DNA of 64,000 nt from Rhodococcus tibetensis (GCF_024438035.1 NZ_JANFQF010000007.1:186001-250000), one strand, 5' to 3'; counted from the first letter of the stretch, positions 9,945 through 20,410 are shown. Translations and numbers: made by a program. The notes: generated by a model not told the origin, from the letters alone.

Positions 9945-10854
9945 TCAGCGATCGATACCGACGCGGCGAACCAGCCGGACCAGTTCCCCCGCGGGACCGT
10001 CGAGTTGACGAGGCCCCCGCCACGCTGCGCGCAGTACGCGGTCGAGGTCGAGACCCTCGACGTCGATCACCTTCAGCTCACCGGCCTCCACCTGCTCCGC
10101 CACGGCGAGAGTGCTCATCACCGCGGGGCCGACCCCGGCCAGCACGCTGGTGCGAATGGCGGCGGCGCTACCGAGTTCCAGGAGCGGTGCCGCCCTGTCG
10201 TACTCCTGTAACGCCACATCGAGGGTGGTGCGCGTACCCGAGCCCGGTTCACGGGCCAGAAGCGGCGTCATGGCCAACTCGGCTACGGACAGTGTCTTTC
10301 GCCTGTGCGCCCATGGATGCGTGGGATGAACGACGACGACCAACCGGTCCCGCGCAACCGTGAGGCTTTTCAGGGGCCGCGGCACCGAGGGGGATTCGAC
10401 GAACCCGACGTCACACGTCCGGCCGGCGATCCGCTCGAACACCTGTGTCGAATTGTGCACCTGCAGATGGATGGTGACGTCGGGGTGCAGGCTGCGGAAC
10501 CGCCCCAGCCACGCCGGCATCAGATGCTCTGCCACCGTCATGCTGGCCGCGACCGTCAATTCGGCGGTGCGTTCGGCGCGCAAACCGTCCGCGACATCGA
10601 GCAGTCGGCGTGTATCGGAGAGAACCCGGCGAGCCCAGTGCGCGATCACCGTGCCCTGAGGCGTCAGCGTGGACCCCGTGGGGCTGCGCTGCAGCAGGGT
10701 CATACCGAACTGCCGCTCGAGTTGTTTGACGGCGCGGCTCGCGTTCGGCTGGGCCATTCCCGCGAGTCTGCTGGCGGCGCCGAGACTTCCGTGGTCGTCG
10801 ACGCCGACGAGCAGCTCGAGAACGGCGAAGTCGGGCCATCTGCGGGGGATGCAT
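9945..10854 (-). pseudogene. LysR-family regulator with an N-terminal frameshift
   Basis: A LysR regulator: HTH core AQPNASRAVKQLERQFGMTLLQRSPTGSTLTPQG, then a substrate-binding domain ending near 9945. The first in-frame ATG (10757) falls inside the HTH and would remove its first helices. The missing residues (PDFAVLELLVGVDDHGSLGAASRLAG) are encoded just upstream in the same frame, but the natural ATG at 10854 is one base out of frame. A G5 run on the plus strand (10844-10848) one base shorter would restore a continuous protein. So it is a pseudogene, a slippage site or a sequencing error. It is divergent from a decayed YeiH-type transporter, the usual partner of such regulators. Confidence 0.7.
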
Positions 10855-10886
10855 CCAGTATATGACCTCTGCGCAAGACATATCTG

Positions 10887-11511
10887 ATGTTCAGCGACAT
10901 CCTCGGGCTCGGGTGGGGTGTGATCGTGGTGGTCGTCGCAATTGTCGGCTTCGGAATTCTCGGAACGATGTTCGCCGGTAAGCTCCTCGGACTGTCGTGG
11001 ACGCAGCGCCTACTCATCGCGTGCGGGTTCTCGATCTGCGGTGCCGCGGCCGTCGCGGCCGTCGACGGGGTGGTGAGCGCTGAGGAGGAAGAAGTACTCA
11101 CCGCCGTCGCCGTCGTGGTTGTCTTCGGCACACCGATGATTCCCACGGTCCCACTGCTGGCACGGGTCGGTCCTGATGCTGGCGCCCGTGATGGCCGTCC
11201 TCAGCGTGCGCCAGCGTCGATTGACGGCCGATCCGGACATGGACGTGAAGCGCCCGCCCCTCGTCCCCCTGTTCGTGCTCGCTTTCATCACCTGCGCGGG
11301 ACTGCGGTCGACCGGACTGCTGCCCGCGAGCCTGCTGGTCGAGGCGAAGGTAGTGCAGACCGCGCTGCTGACGGCGGCAATGTTCGCGCTCGGGGCGGGA
11401 GTGCACGTGGCCACGATCAAGAAGGTCGGTGTCCGCCCACTGGTGCTCGCTGCCGTATCGACGGTGTGGGTGGCCTCGATCGCGCTGGTCGGTGTCCTAC
11501 TCGTGGGCTGA
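10887..11511 (+). pseudogene. YeiH/UPF0324-type membrane protein, degraded
   Basis: Two frames carry pieces of a YeiH (putative sulfate exporter family) protein. 10887 to about 11165 encodes DILGLGWGVIVVVVAIVGFGILGTMFAG and the family signature LLIACGFSICGAAAVAAVDGV. About 11165-11511, in another frame, encodes LMLAPVMAVLSV, KRPPLVPLFVLAF and QTALLTAAMFALGAGVHVAT. The first 80-90 residues normal for the family are absent, as is a central segment of roughly 40-50 residues, and the two parts are out of frame. It is therefore a true remnant rather than a simple sequencing slip. Confidence 0.78.
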
Positions 11512-11521
11512 CCACACCCGG

Positions 11522-13585
11522 TCAGTTCCGTCCCAGCGTTCGTGGATCGAGGTTCAGTTGCCGCAATAGTTGAGCGTTGAGCGCGACGACGACGGTGGAC
11601 ACGGACATCAGGATGGCGGCCACCGCCGGCGAGATCGCCACACCCGCGAAGGCGAGTACACCCGCGGCCAGTGGGACGGCGATGATGTTGTATCCGGTGG
11701 CCCACACCAGGTTCTGCCACATCTTGCGGTAGCTGGCGCGGGAGAGGTCGATGATCGAAAGTACTGCACGGGGGTCGTCGGCGGCCAGGACGACGCCGGC
11801 GGATTCGATGGCGACATCCGTTCCCGCTCCGATCGCGACACCCACATCCGCCCGGGCCAGCGCCGGTGCGTCGTTGACACCGTCCCCGACCATCGCCACC
11901 CGATGCCCCCGCTGTTGCAGTGCAGCAACTTCGGCGTCCTTGTTCTCGGGCAGTACGTCCGCGAGGGTTTCGTCGATACCCAAGTCGGCGGCCACGGCGG
12001 CGGCAACCTGCCGGGCGTCACCGGTGATCATCGCGACCTTCACGCCGCGGGCATGGAGTGCGTCGACGGCCTGCCGCGACTCCGGTCGGACGGCGTCCTC
12101 GAGTGACAGCGCTCCCAGAACCGACCCGTCGCGGACGACGTGGAGAACCGACGCGCCCCGATCGATCCATCCCGCGGTGATGCGCGTAATTGGTTCGGGT
12201 ACAGCGATTCCGAGTCCGGCGAGCATTGCCGGACCACCCACCGCGACTGGATGATCGTCGACGACCGCGCGGACGCCCCGACCAGGGTCCGACCGGAATT
12301 GTGACGCGGCGCGATGCCGGTCCGCGGGTACCCTGGCGGCGGCCTCGGCGACGATGGCGCGGGCCACGGGATGCTCGCTGTCTGCCTCGACAGCTGCTGC
12401 CAGGGCGAGCAGTTCGTGCTCCGTGGTACCTGCGACGGCGACGACTCCGGTGACTGCGTGCCTGGCCTGGGTCAGCGTGCCGGTCTTGTCGAACAGCACC
12501 ACGTCCACATTGCGCATGCGCTCGAGCGCCAGGCGGTCCTTCACCAGCACACCGGCCTTCGCGGCGCGTTCGGTAGAGATGGCGATGACGAGTGGGATGG
12601 CCAGACCGAGCGCGTGCGGGCAGGCAATCACCAGAACGGTCACGGTACGCACGACCGCTTCGTCGACGTTCCCGAGGAGCGACCACACCGAGAAGGTGAG
12701 AACTCCGGCGACAGTGGCGAAGTAGAAGAGGAAGGCCGCGGCGCGGTCCGCGAGGGCCTGGGCGCGGGACGACGAGGCCTGGGCGTCGGCGACGAGTCGC
12801 TGGATCCCGGCGAGTGCGGTGTCCGCCCCCACTGCGTCGACATGAACGCGCAGGGCGCTGTCCGTTGCGACGGTGCCGGCCACGACCCTGTCGCCTGTGG
12901 TGCGGAGAACCGGTGCAGATTCGCCGGTGATCATCGACTCGTCGACTTCGGCCTGTCCATCCGCCACGGTGCCGTCGGCGGGAATACGGGCGCCGGCGCG
13001 CACCAATACGAGGTCACCCGACGACAAATCGGAAATGGGCACTTCGGTGATTCCGTCGTCGGTCACCTTGTCCGCGATGTCCGGTAGGAGCGCCGCAAGT
13101 GCATCGAGGGCGCCGGAGGCCGAGCCGAGAGCCCGCATCTCCAGCCAATGGCCGAGCAACATGATGACGATGAGAAGTGCGAGCTCCCACCAGAAGTCGA
13201 GATTGAACCCGCCCACTCCCAGGGTCGTCACCCAGGATGCGAGAAACGCCACGGTGATGGCCATGCTGATCAACAGCATCATGCCGGGCCGACGCGACTT
13301 CAGTTCGGCCACGCCGCCGGTGAGAAACGGGGCGCCGCCGTAGACGAAGATTGCGGTGCCGAGGCCCGGGGGAATCCAAGACGCTCCCGGGAAGTCCGGA
13401 ACCGTGTAGCCGAGGAGGTCGGCGAACATGTGGCTGAACGCCACCACCGGCACCGACAGCAGAAGGGTGATCCAGAACTTCTCCCGGAACATTTCGCCGT
13501 GCGCCCCGTGTCCGGCATGCCGGTCGCCGTGTTCCTGGTGGGTTCGGTGGCCACCGTGTACTTCCTGCTGGTGATCGTGAGACAT
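11522..13585 (-). CDS. Copper/heavy-metal P1B-type ATPase, CopB type (CPH motif)
   Basis: About 687 residues. The N-terminus is His-rich (SHDHQQEVHGGHRTHQEHGDRHAGHGAHG) and replaces the HMA domain. The transmembrane ion motif is CPH (VIACPHALGLAIPL), typical of the CopB subgroup. The phosphorylation site is DKTGTLTQ, with the TGES actuator loop and the hinge GDGVNDAPAL. It exports copper or a related ion across the membrane. An upstream ATG at 13612 exists, but GAGGGAG precedes the 13585 ATG. It is the last gene of the copper operon, 35 bases after csoR. Confidence 0.9.
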   Translation of the reverse strand: MSHDHQQEVHGGHRTHQEHGDRHAGHGAHGEMFREKFWITLLLSVPVVAFSHMFADLLGYTVPDFPGASWIPPGLGTAIFVYGGAPFLTGGVAELKSRRPGMMLLISMAITVAFLASWVTTLGVGGFNLDFWWELALLIVIMLLGHWLEMRALGSASGALDALAALLPDIADKVTDDGITEVPISDLSSGDLVLVRAGARIPADGTVADGQAEVDESMITGESAPVLRTTGDRVVAGTVATDSALRVHVDAVGADTALAGIQRLVADAQASSSRAQALADRAAAFLFYFATVAGVLTFSVWSLLGNVDEAVVRTVTVLVIACPHALGLAIPLVIAISTERAAKAGVLVKDRLALERMRNVDVVLFDKTGTLTQARHAVTGVVAVAGTTEHELLALAAAVEADSEHPVARAIVAEAAARVPADRHRAASQFRSDPGRGVRAVVDDHPVAVGGPAMLAGLGIAVPEPITRITAGWIDRGASVLHVVRDGSVLGALSLEDAVRPESRQAVDALHARGVKVAMITGDARQVAAAVAADLGIDETLADVLPENKDAEVAALQQRGHRVAMVGDGVNDAPALARADVGVAIGAGTDVAIESAGVVLAADDPRAVLSIIDLSRASYRKMWQNLVWATGYNIIAVPLAAGVLAFAGVAISPAVAAILMSVSTVVVALNAQLLRQLNLDPRTLGRN

Positions 13586-13620
13586 GTCTGCTCCCTCGGA
13601 AGCTGTGCTCATATCGTGGG

Positions 13621-13947
13621 TCAGGAACGCACCAGGCGTGCGATGGCGTCGGTGGCTTCCTTGATCTTGGCGGCTGCCTCCGGTCCGCCTGCGACGGCGG
13701 CGTCGACGACGCAGTGGCTGATGTGGTCATCGAGTAGACCGAGTGCCACGGCTTGCAGTGCCTTGGTCATCGCGGAGACCTGGGTGAGGATGTCGATGCA
13801 GTACTTCTCGTCCTCGACCATCCGCTGAAGGCCGCGGGCCTGCCCCTCGATCCTGCGTAACCGCTCGAGGTATTCGTCTTTCCCGCTGATGTAGCCGTGT
13901 CCGGAATGCTCGTCGTGCCGGGTGTCTGCTTCTGAAGCCACGGTCAT
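13621..13947 (-). CDS. csoR: CsoR-family copper-sensing repressor
   Basis: A 108-residue DUF156 protein with an all-alpha core ([58 protein letters not shown]). Copper ligands Cys50, His75 and Cys79 have the same spacing as Cys36-His61-Cys65 in M. tuberculosis CsoR. A His-rich N-terminal tail precedes the core. Cu(I) binding releases it from a GC-rich operator; such a site lies at 17396-17412 ahead of this operon. Its start overlaps the end of the upstream ATPase gene by four bases. Confidence 0.93.
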   Translation of the reverse strand: MTVASEADTRHDEHSGHGYISGKDEYLERLRRIEGQARGLQRMVEDEKYCIDILTQVSAMTKALQAVALGLLDDHISHCVVDAAVAGGPEAAAKIKEATDAIARLVRS

Positions 13948-16208
13948 CGCTCTTTCGGGTCGGAGGTGAGTGGTTGGAACCGGCGCAGTCGCAAGCTGTT
14001 ACTGACGACGAACACCGAGGAGAACGCCATCGCGGCACCGGCCAGCATCGGGTTGAGCAGACCGGCCGCGGCCAGCGGGAGCGCGGCGACGTTGTAGGCG
14101 AAGGCCCAGAACAGGTTTCCCTTGATTGTGCTCAATGTTCTGCGCGACAGTCGGATCGCGTCGGCTGCGGCCCGCAGATCACCGCGCACCAGCGTGAGGT
14201 CGCTCGCCTCGATCGCGACGTCGGTTCCGGTTCCCATGGCCAGGCCCAGGTCGGCTTGTGTGAGGGCGGCGGCGTCGTTGACACCGTCACCGACCATCGC
14301 CACCACCTTCCCTTCGGCCTGCAGGCGTTTCACCACCTCGAGTTTGTCCTGGGGAAGGACCTCCGCGATTACCTGGTCGATGCCGACCTGAGCGGCGATG
14401 GCCTGCGCGGCCGATTGGTTGTCACCGGTCAGCATGATCGGGGTCAGGCCCAGACTGCGGAACTGTGACACCGCCTCGCGGGAAGTCGGTTTCACCGAAT
14501 CGGCGACCACGAGCACGCCGCGGGCCTCGCCGTCCCAGCCGATCCCCACTGCGGTCCGGCCCTTCGCCTCCGCCGCCTCCACCACCTCGCGGAGCGCTTC
14601 GGGAAGGTGCAGTGACCAATCGCGGAGCAACGTCGGTCGTCCGATGACCACCGCATGTCCGTCGATGACACCCTGCACGCCGAGGCCTTCGATGTTGGCG
14701 AACTGCTCGACCTCCGGCAGCGTGCCGAGCCGGTCCCGCGCGGCGCGTGCGACGGCACGGGCGATGGGATGCTCGGACGCGTCCTCCAAGGCTCCCGCGA
14801 ACCGTAGGACCGTGTCTTCGTCCGTGTTTCCGGCTGTGACCACGTCGTGCAGCGACATCGTGCCGGTGGTGACGGTGCCGGTCTTGTCGAGCACCACGGT
14901 GTCGACGCGGCGGGTCGATTCCAGCACTTCCGGGCCCTTGATCAGGATTCCCAGCTGCGCGCCGCGCCCTGTGCCCACCATCAGAGCGGTCGGAGTCGCG
15001 AGGCCGAGGGCGCACGGGCACGCGATGATCAGGACGGCGACCGCGGCCGTGAAGGCGGCGGCCACAGAACCGCCGGTGCCGATCCAGAACCCCAGCGTCG
15101 CCACCGACAGTGCGATCACGATCGGCACGAAAATTCCCGAGATCCGGTCGGCCAGCCGCTGCACCTGTGCTTTGCCGGTCTGCGCGTCCTCGACCATCTC
15201 CGCCATCTGTGCCAGTTGCGTGTCGGAGCCGATCCGGCTGGCCTCGACCACTATTCGGCCCCCGACGTTCACGGTGGCGCCGGCGACTTCGGAGTCGGGT
15301 GCCACTTCCACGGGCACCGACTCCCCGGTCAGCATCGACGCGTCTACCGCGGACGACCCTTCGACGACGACGCCGTCGGTGGCGATCTTCTCACCGGGAC
15401 GGACCACGAAGCGGTCGCCCACGGCAAGTTGCTCGATGCTGATCAGCTGCTCGACTCCGTTGCGCAGCACCGATACTTCTTTGGCGCCCATCTCCAGTAG
15501 AGCTCGCAGCGCCGCGCCTGCCCGCCGTTTGGCCCGGGCTTCGAAGTAGCGGCCGGCGAGAATGAAGGTGGTGACTCCGGCTGCGGCTTCGAGATAGATG
15601 TTGCCGCTGCCGTCGACGCGCGCGATCGTCAGTTCGAAGGGGTGTGTCATGCCCGGCATTCCGGCCGTTCCCCAGAACAAGGCGTACAGAGACCAGCCGA
15701 ACGCGGCGAGAGTGCCCATCGACACCAGGGTGTCCATGGTCGCGGCGCCGTGCCGGAGGTTGGTCCAGGCGGCTTTGTGGAAGGGCCACGCTCCCCACAC
15801 CACGACCGGCGCCGCGAGGGTGAGCGAGAGCCACTGCCAGTTGGTGAACTGCAGGGCCGGGACCATCGCCAGTGCAATGACCGGAACGGTCAGCACGGTC
15901 GAGACGAGAAGTCGTTGTCGCAGGCTCGCCGCGGGATCGTCCTCCTGCACGACGGGTCGTGCGGTCTCGGGCAACCGCGCCGTGTACCCGGCCTGTTCCA
16001 CGGTGCTCACCAGTTCGTCGGGGGACACGTCGGCCGAGTAGTGCACTCGCGCCTTCTCCGTGGCGTAGTTGACGGTGGCACTCACCCCGTCGAGCTTGTT
16101 GAGCTTGCGCTCGATGCGGTTGGCGCACGACGCGCACGTCATTCCGCCGATCGACAATTCGATCTGGGATCCCGAGGGCGCGGGGACGTCGGTGGTGCGG
16201 GTCATCAC
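13944..16208 (-). CDS. copA: Copper-exporting P1B-1 ATPase, CopA/CtpV type
   Basis: 754 residues with one N-terminal HMA domain ([18 protein letters not shown], Cys25 and Cys28). Then come the membrane helices, the TGES loop (MLTGESVPV), the ion motif CPC ([13 protein letters not shown]), the phosphorylation site DKTGTVTTG and the hinge [13 protein letters not shown] with an HMA domain defines Cu(I) export. It overlaps the preceding secreted-protein gene and the following csoR by four bases each, so the operon is tightly coupled. It is complete and of normal family length. Confidence 0.93.
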   Translation of the reverse strand: MMTRTTDVPAPSGSQIELSIGGMTCASCANRIERKLNKLDGVSATVNYATEKARVHYSADVSPDELVSTVEQAGYTARLPETARPVVQEDDPAASLRQRLLVSTVLTVPVIALAMVPALQFTNWQWLSLTLAAPVVVWGAWPFHKAAWTNLRHGAATMDTLVSMGTLAAFGWSLYALFWGTAGMPGMTHPFELTIARVDGSGNIYLEAAAGVTTFILAGRYFEARAKRRAGAALRALLEMGAKEVSVLRNGVEQLISIEQLAVGDRFVVRPGEKIATDGVVVEGSSAVDASMLTGESVPVEVAPDSEVAGATVNVGGRIVVEASRIGSDTQLAQMAEMVEDAQTGKAQVQRLADRISGIFVPIVIALSVATLGFWIGTGGSVAAAFTAAVAVLIIACPCALGLATPTALMVGTGRGAQLGILIKGPEVLESTRRVDTVVLDKTGTVTTGTMSLHDVVTAGNTDEDTVLRFAGALEDASEHPIARAVARAARDRLGTLPEVEQFANIEGLGVQGVIDGHAVVIGRPTLLRDWSLHLPEALREVVEAAEAKGRTAVGIGWDGEARGVLVVADSVKPTSREAVSQFRSLGLTPIMLTGDNQSAAQAIAAQVGIDQVIAEVLPQDKLEVVKRLQAEGKVVAMVGDGVNDAAALTQADLGLAMGTGTDVAIEASDLTLVRGDLRAAADAIRLSRRTLSTIKGNLFWAFAYNVAALPLAAAGLLNPMLAGAAMAFSSVFVVSNSLRLRRFQPLTSDPKER

Positions 16209-17107
16209 TTCTCCTGGGGAGGGGCGGAAACCGTGAATTCGGCGGTGTGGACTATCCCGGCGTGCTGGAAGTCCAGAAACAAGCGGTACTCGCCGGAACC
16301 GGGCGCTGTGACCGTGAAGTCGATGCCGGGTCCCGCGGGCGTTGCGCCGTCCCCCGGATGTCCCTCGGGATGCACGTGCAGGTATCCGAGGTCGGTGGTG
16401 CGGAGCGCGACCAGGTGCCCGTAGGCGCCGAGGTAGGGCTGCAGGTCGGTGACCGGTGATCCGTCACGACTGACCGTGAGGGTCAGCGTGGATGTCTGCC
16501 CGGGTTCGAGAGCGCCGGCGAGCGTGACGGTGTAACCGTCCACTGTGGTGGACGGCTGCGTCGGAGGCAGGGGCTGCGGATCGTAGGTGCCTGCGACCCG
16601 AAGGTCGGTACCGAGGGTCAGCGCGTCCCCGCCCGCAGGCATGAAGTCGGCGAACACCCGGTAGTCACCCGCCCCGGCCAGATCGAGCGGGACGCTCCAC
16701 GTCCCCGACTCGTCGAGAGTGGGGTGAACGTGCTGGTACCCGGTCAGATCTCGGCGCACCGCGATGAGGTGCAGTTGCTTCTCGTGCTGGTCGACATACC
16801 GTGTCACGGGAGTTCCCGTGTGGTCGAGGATGCGGAACCGCAGAGGGACTTCGGCGCCGGTGGTGGCGACGGGCGACGCCAGTTCCAGGGTGTAGCCGTC
16901 CTGCGTGGACTGCAGTCCCTTCGGCGCCGCGTCGGCGGCCGCCGGGTGTCCCCCGGCGTCGTGTCCCCCGGAACCGTGGCTGTCGCCCGCGGCGTGGGCT
17001 GCGGGTTCGTCGATGTCCGGTCCGACCAACGCTCCCACTCCCGTCGCGGCAGCGAAGACGGCGACGAGACCGAGGGTGAAGCCGACGAACTTACCGGTGG
17101 CGTTCAT
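16205..17107 (-). CDS. Exported His-containing protein of the copper operon
   Basis: A 300-residue protein with an N-terminal hydrophobic segment ([23 protein letters not shown]) acting as signal or anchor. A His/Gly/Asp-rich stretch follows ([18 protein letters not shown]). The rest holds two similar beta-rich halves, each carrying an [18 protein letters not shown] / [16 protein letters not shown] motif whose HxH pairs suggest periplasmic metal binding. No named family is certain. Location between copZ and copA, overlapping copA by four bases, argues for a role in extracytoplasmic copper handling (inference). Confidence 0.75.
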   Translation of the reverse strand: MNATGKFVGFTLGLVAVFAAATGVGALVGPDIDEPAAHAAGDSHGSGGHDAGGHPAAADAAPKGLQSTQDGYTLELASPVATTGAEVPLRFRILDHTGTPVTRYVDQHEKQLHLIAVRRDLTGYQHVHPTLDESGTWSVPLDLAGAGDYRVFADFMPAGGDALTLGTDLRVAGTYDPQPLPPTQPSTTVDGYTVTLAGALEPGQTSTLTLTVSRDGSPVTDLQPYLGAYGHLVALRTTDLGYLHVHPEGHPGDGATPAGPGIDFTVTAPGSGEYRLFLDFQHAGIVHTAEFTVSAPPQEK

Positions 17108-17140
17108 GGTTGTTGCTCCTGCAGAGAGTTGGGCGGTGGC

Positions 17141-17347
17141 TCAGCCGCCGACGGAATATCCAGCCTCTTCGACGGCGTCGGAGACGGCGCGCGGATCGAG
17201 GTCGGTGGTGCTGTCGATGACGACCTTGCCGGTGGTGAGGTCGACGTCCACGGAGGTGACGCCGGGGATGGCGCCGATTTCTTCGCTCACCGAAGCGACG
17301 CAGTGGTTGCAGGTCATGCCGGTGACGGTCACGGTCGAAGTGCTCAC
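17141..17347 (-). CDS. copZ: CopZ-like copper chaperone (HMA domain)
   Basis: A 68-residue single HMA domain: VTVTGMTCNHCVASVSEEIGAIPGVTSVDVDLTTGKVVIDS, with the MTCNHC Cu(I) site. The fold normally carries copper to the HMA domain or membrane site of the ATPase. It is the first gene of the five-gene copper operon and lies about 50 bases downstream of the CsoR-type operator. Length is normal for the family. Confidence 0.92.
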   Translation of the reverse strand: MSTSTVTVTGMTCNHCVASVSEEIGAIPGVTSVDVDLTTGKVVIDSTTDLDPRAVSDAVEEAGYSVGG

Positions 17348-17395
17348 GGGTGTGCCTTTCTCGGGGCTCTCGGTGTTCGACTACTTCTGACTACC

Positions 17396-17412
17396 ATACC
17401 CCCCTACGGTAT
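17396..17412. promoter_or_regulatory. CsoR-type copper operator
   Basis: ATACCCCCCTACGGTAT: inverted ATACC/GGTAT arms around a C-rich core, the pattern of known actinobacterial CsoR sites (TACCCCnnnnGGGTA-like). It lies just upstream of copZ on the minus strand, in the space shared with the divergent permease gene (start 17525). Only one copy was seen. Confidence 0.75.
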
Positions 17413-17524
17413 TTTGACAAGGACCAGCGACGGTCGGGTTCGACGTTTTCCGTCACACACCGGTCGCCGAAGGTATCGAGTTTGCCCTCACCCGCATCTC
17501 GCCTCACCGGGAAAGGAACCGGCG

Positions 17525-18955
17525 ATGTCACTCGTCACGTTGCGAACTCAACTGCTGCGCCGCAAACCGCTCGAAGAGATCGAGGAGGAAACACCTGTCG
17601 ACGAGCAGCTGGCCAAGTCGCTCGGTTTGTGGCAGCTCACCGCGATCGGGGTGGGTGGCATCATCGGCGCCGGGGTGCTCTCCCTCGCCGGATCCGTCGC
17701 ACACTCGGTCACCGGGCCCGCGGTCCTGATCTCCTTCCTGATCGCCGGCGTCGCCAGCGCCGCCGCCGCGCTTTGTTACGCCGAATTCGCGGGCATGATC
17801 CCCAAGGCCGGCTCCGCCTACACCTACGGTTACGTCGCGCTCGGTGAGATCGTCGGCTGGTTCATCGGCTGGGACCAGCTCCTCGAATACGTGGCGGTCG
17901 CCGCGGTTGTCGCGATCGGCGTGTCCGGGTACTTCAGGTTCCTGCTCGAACAGATCGGCATTTCCCTGCCCGACTGGATGATGGGTGCGCTCGGTACCGG
18001 CGACGGTCACGTCTTCGACGTCTTCGCGGCGGTGTTCTGCCTCGGCACGGCCTGGGTGCTCTCCCGCGGCATCAGAAGTGTCGGGCGATTCGAAACGGTC
18101 GCGGTCGGAATCAAGGTGGCGCTCGTCGTGCTGATCATCGTGCTCGGCGTGTTCCACATCGACAGCGCGAACTACACCCCGTACTTCCCGTTCGGCACCG
18201 CCGCGGTGATGACCGGAGCGGCAACGGTGTTCTTCGCCGTCTTCGGTTACGACGCGATGAGCACCGCTGCCGAGGAGTCGAAGGAAGCAAAGAAGCATCT
18301 GCCCAAGGCGATCCTGTACTCCCTCGGCATCGCCATGGTCCTCTATGTGCCCGCAACTCTGGTGCTCACCGGAATGCAGAAGTACACCGAGATCAGCCCC
18401 GACAGCGGCTTCTCCACCGCGTTCGAATCCGTCGGGATGCCCGGGGTCGCGAACATCATCGCCGTCGGCGCGATCGTCGGCATCATCACCGTCGTGCTCA
18501 CCTTCATGCTCGGCGTGACGCGGGTGTGGTTCGCCATGGGCCGGGACGGCCTGCTGCCCGAATGGTTCGCCAAAACCCATCCCGTGCGGAAGGTGCCCAC
18601 GCGGGTCACCTGGATCGTCGGCGTCGGCTCCGCACTGATGGCGGGCTTTCTGCCCATCAACACCGTGGCCGAGCTGACCAACACCGGCATCCTGTCGGCA
18701 TTCATCGTGGTCTGCGTCGCCGTGGCCGTCCTGCGGCGTACCCGACCCGAGGTGCCCCGCGCCTTCCGGCTGCCGTTCATGCCGGTCGTGCCCATCATCG
18801 GTGTGGTGTTCTCCGGCTGGCTCATCCTCTCCCTGCCATGGGAGACCTGGCTGCGATTCGGACTCTGGCTGATCCTCGGCCTCGTCGTGTACTTCTTCTA
18901 CTCCCGGACGCACTCGAAACTCGAAACCAGCGAACCGGTGTCGCCGGCTTCCTAG
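17525..18955 (+). CDS. APC-family cationic amino-acid transporter
   Basis: 476 residues, about 12 hydrophobic segments, beginning RKPLEEIEEETPVDEQLAKSLGLWQLTAIGVGGIIGAGVLSLAG. The GVGGIIGAG motif in the first helix is the APC substrate-site signature. The N-terminus and the AAEESKEAKKHLPKAI loop are typical of the CAT/YfnA group that imports cationic amino acids. GGGAAAGGAACC precedes the ATG. It is divergent from the copper operon. No partner genes suggest a specific substrate. Confidence 0.88.
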   Translation: MSLVTLRTQLLRRKPLEEIEEETPVDEQLAKSLGLWQLTAIGVGGIIGAGVLSLAGSVAHSVTGPAVLISFLIAGVASAAAALCYAEFAGMIPKAGSAYTYGYVALGEIVGWFIGWDQLLEYVAVAAVVAIGVSGYFRFLLEQIGISLPDWMMGALGTGDGHVFDVFAAVFCLGTAWVLSRGIRSVGRFETVAVGIKVALVVLIIVLGVFHIDSANYTPYFPFGTAAVMTGAATVFFAVFGYDAMSTAAEESKEAKKHLPKAILYSLGIAMVLYVPATLVLTGMQKYTEISPDSGFSTAFESVGMPGVANIIAVGAIVGIITVVLTFMLGVTRVWFAMGRDGLLPEWFAKTHPVRKVPTRVTWIVGVGSALMAGFLPINTVAELTNTGILSAFIVVCVAVAVLRRTRPEVPRAFRLPFMPVVPIIGVVFSGWLILSLPWETWLRFGLWLILGLVVYFFYSRTHSKLETSEPVSPAS

Positions 18956-18999
18956 CCCGACGGCGCGCAATCTGAGGGAACCCGCAGCACAATGGTGCG

Positions 19000-20337
19000 A
19001 TGGCGGACCCCGGATTCACCCCGACACAGCTCGCAGCGCGTGCTGCGTACCTGCTTCGCGGCAACGACCTGGGCACGATGACCAGTGCGGCACCGCGCCT
19101 GTACCCGCACATGTGGAGCTGGGACGCGGCGTTCGTCGCCGTCGGGTTGGCGCCGCTGAGCGTCGAACGAGCCGTCGTCGAACTCGACACCCTGCTGTCG
19201 GCACAATGGAAGAACGGGATGATCCCGCACATCGTGTTCGCGAACGGTGTGGACGGCTACTTCCCCGGTCCGGCCAGGTGGCAGACCGCGACACTCGCCG
19301 CGCACGCCCCCAACGGGCCGCAGACCTCCGGCATCACGCAACCACCGGTCCATGCCATCGCCGTGCAGCGCATCCTCGACCACTCGCGCCGGCACGGGCG
19401 CACCACCCGGGCTGTGGCCGAGGAATTCCTCGACCGCCGCTGGCCCGACCTCGTTCGCTGGCACCGCTGGCTGGCCCACGCCCGCGACCTCGACGGCAAC
19501 GGCCGGATCGCCCTTTTCCACGGCTGGGAATCAGGCATGGACAATTCGCCGCGCTGGGATCTCGCGTACGCCAACGTGGTGGCCGGCACGATACCGAAGT
19601 ACTTGCGCGAAGACCTGACCGTCGTCACGGATACGTCGCAGCGACCGTCCAACGGTGAGTACGACCGCTACCTGTGGCTGCTCGAGGAGATGAAGAGCGT
19701 CCGCTACGACGACGACGAACTGGCCACCGCGATGAGCTTCGCCGTGGAGGACGTGTTCGTCAGCGCGGTCTTCTCGATGGCATGCGAAGTCCTCGCCACT
19801 ATCGGTGAAGAGCACTCGATGCCGAATTCCGATGTGCGGGAATTGCACGGGTGGGCAGGACGGTTCCGTCAGGGTGTGCTCACCACCACCGACGAACGAT
19901 CCGGCGCCGCCAGGGACTTCGATCTGCGGAGCGGAAAGTGGATTTCCACCGAAACCCTCGCCATGTTCTCGCCACTGCTGTGCGGAGGTTTGAGCCGCGA
20001 CGCCGAGCGAGCCCTGCTCCGCACCTTCGAGGGACCCAAATTCTGCGGGCACCCCGACCTCCGATACGCGGTACCGCCATCGACATCCCCGGTCTCGCGC
20101 GACTTCCGGTCCCGCGAGTACTGGCGTGGCCCGGTGTGGCCGGTGATGACCTGGCTGTTCTCGTGGGCCTTCGCGCGGCGGGGGTGGGCGGAACGCTCGC
20201 ACATGCTCCGATCCGAGGGCTTACGACAGGCCAGTGACGGCAGTTTCGCCGAGTACTACGAACCGTTCACCGGTCAACCGCTGGGCAGCATGCAGCAGTC
20301 GTGGACCGCCGCCGCGGTGCTGGACTGGTTGGGCTGA
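19000..20337 (+). CDS. ggh: Glucosylglycerate hydrolase (GH63)
   Basis: A 445-residue GH63-type hydrolase similar to mycobacterial glucosylglycerate hydrolase, which releases glucose and glycerate from a compatible solute that accumulates under nitrogen limitation. Asp42 (MWSWDAAF), Asp181 (FHGWESGMDNSPRWD) and Glu418 (EYYEPFTGQ) each sit one residue before the positions I recall for the M. hassiacum enzyme (Asp43, Asp182, Glu419), with the QQSW tail conserved. The protein looks cytosolic. The neighbours are unrelated, so it appears to be a stand-alone gene. Confidence 0.88.
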   Translation: MADPGFTPTQLAARAAYLLRGNDLGTMTSAAPRLYPHMWSWDAAFVAVGLAPLSVERAVVELDTLLSAQWKNGMIPHIVFANGVDGYFPGPARWQTATLAAHAPNGPQTSGITQPPVHAIAVQRILDHSRRHGRTTRAVAEEFLDRRWPDLVRWHRWLAHARDLDGNGRIALFHGWESGMDNSPRWDLAYANVVAGTIPKYLREDLTVVTDTSQRPSNGEYDRYLWLLEEMKSVRYDDDELATAMSFAVEDVFVSAVFSMACEVLATIGEEHSMPNSDVRELHGWAGRFRQGVLTTTDERSGAARDFDLRSGKWISTETLAMFSPLLCGGLSRDAERALLRTFEGPKFCGHPDLRYAVPPSTSPVSRDFRSREYWRGPVWPVMTWLFSWAFARRGWAERSHMLRSEGLRQASDGSFAEYYEPFTGQPLGSMQQSWTAAAVLDWLG

Positions 20338-20344
20338 CCCAGCA

Positions 20345-20394
20345 CTGAGTACTTGTCAACACTCCGTGGTTAACGAGTACTGACGGGCGCGAAG
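20345..20394. repeat. Diverged member of the intergenic hairpin family
   Basis: GAGTACTTGTCAAC pairs with GTTAACGAGTACT with two mismatches across an 8-nt loop, followed by ACGGGCGCGAAGCG, the same tail as the hairpin at 45302-45359. It lies between the glucosylglycerate hydrolase and GH25 genes, both on the plus strand. Confidence 0.5.
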
Positions 20395-20410
20395 CGTTAA
20401 CCTCGGGCGC

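Noticed and set aside
16724-17524. Long N-terminal extension of the permease frame
   Set aside because: It crosses the copZ gene and the CsoR operator on the other strand; the normal APC N-terminus and RBS are at 17525.
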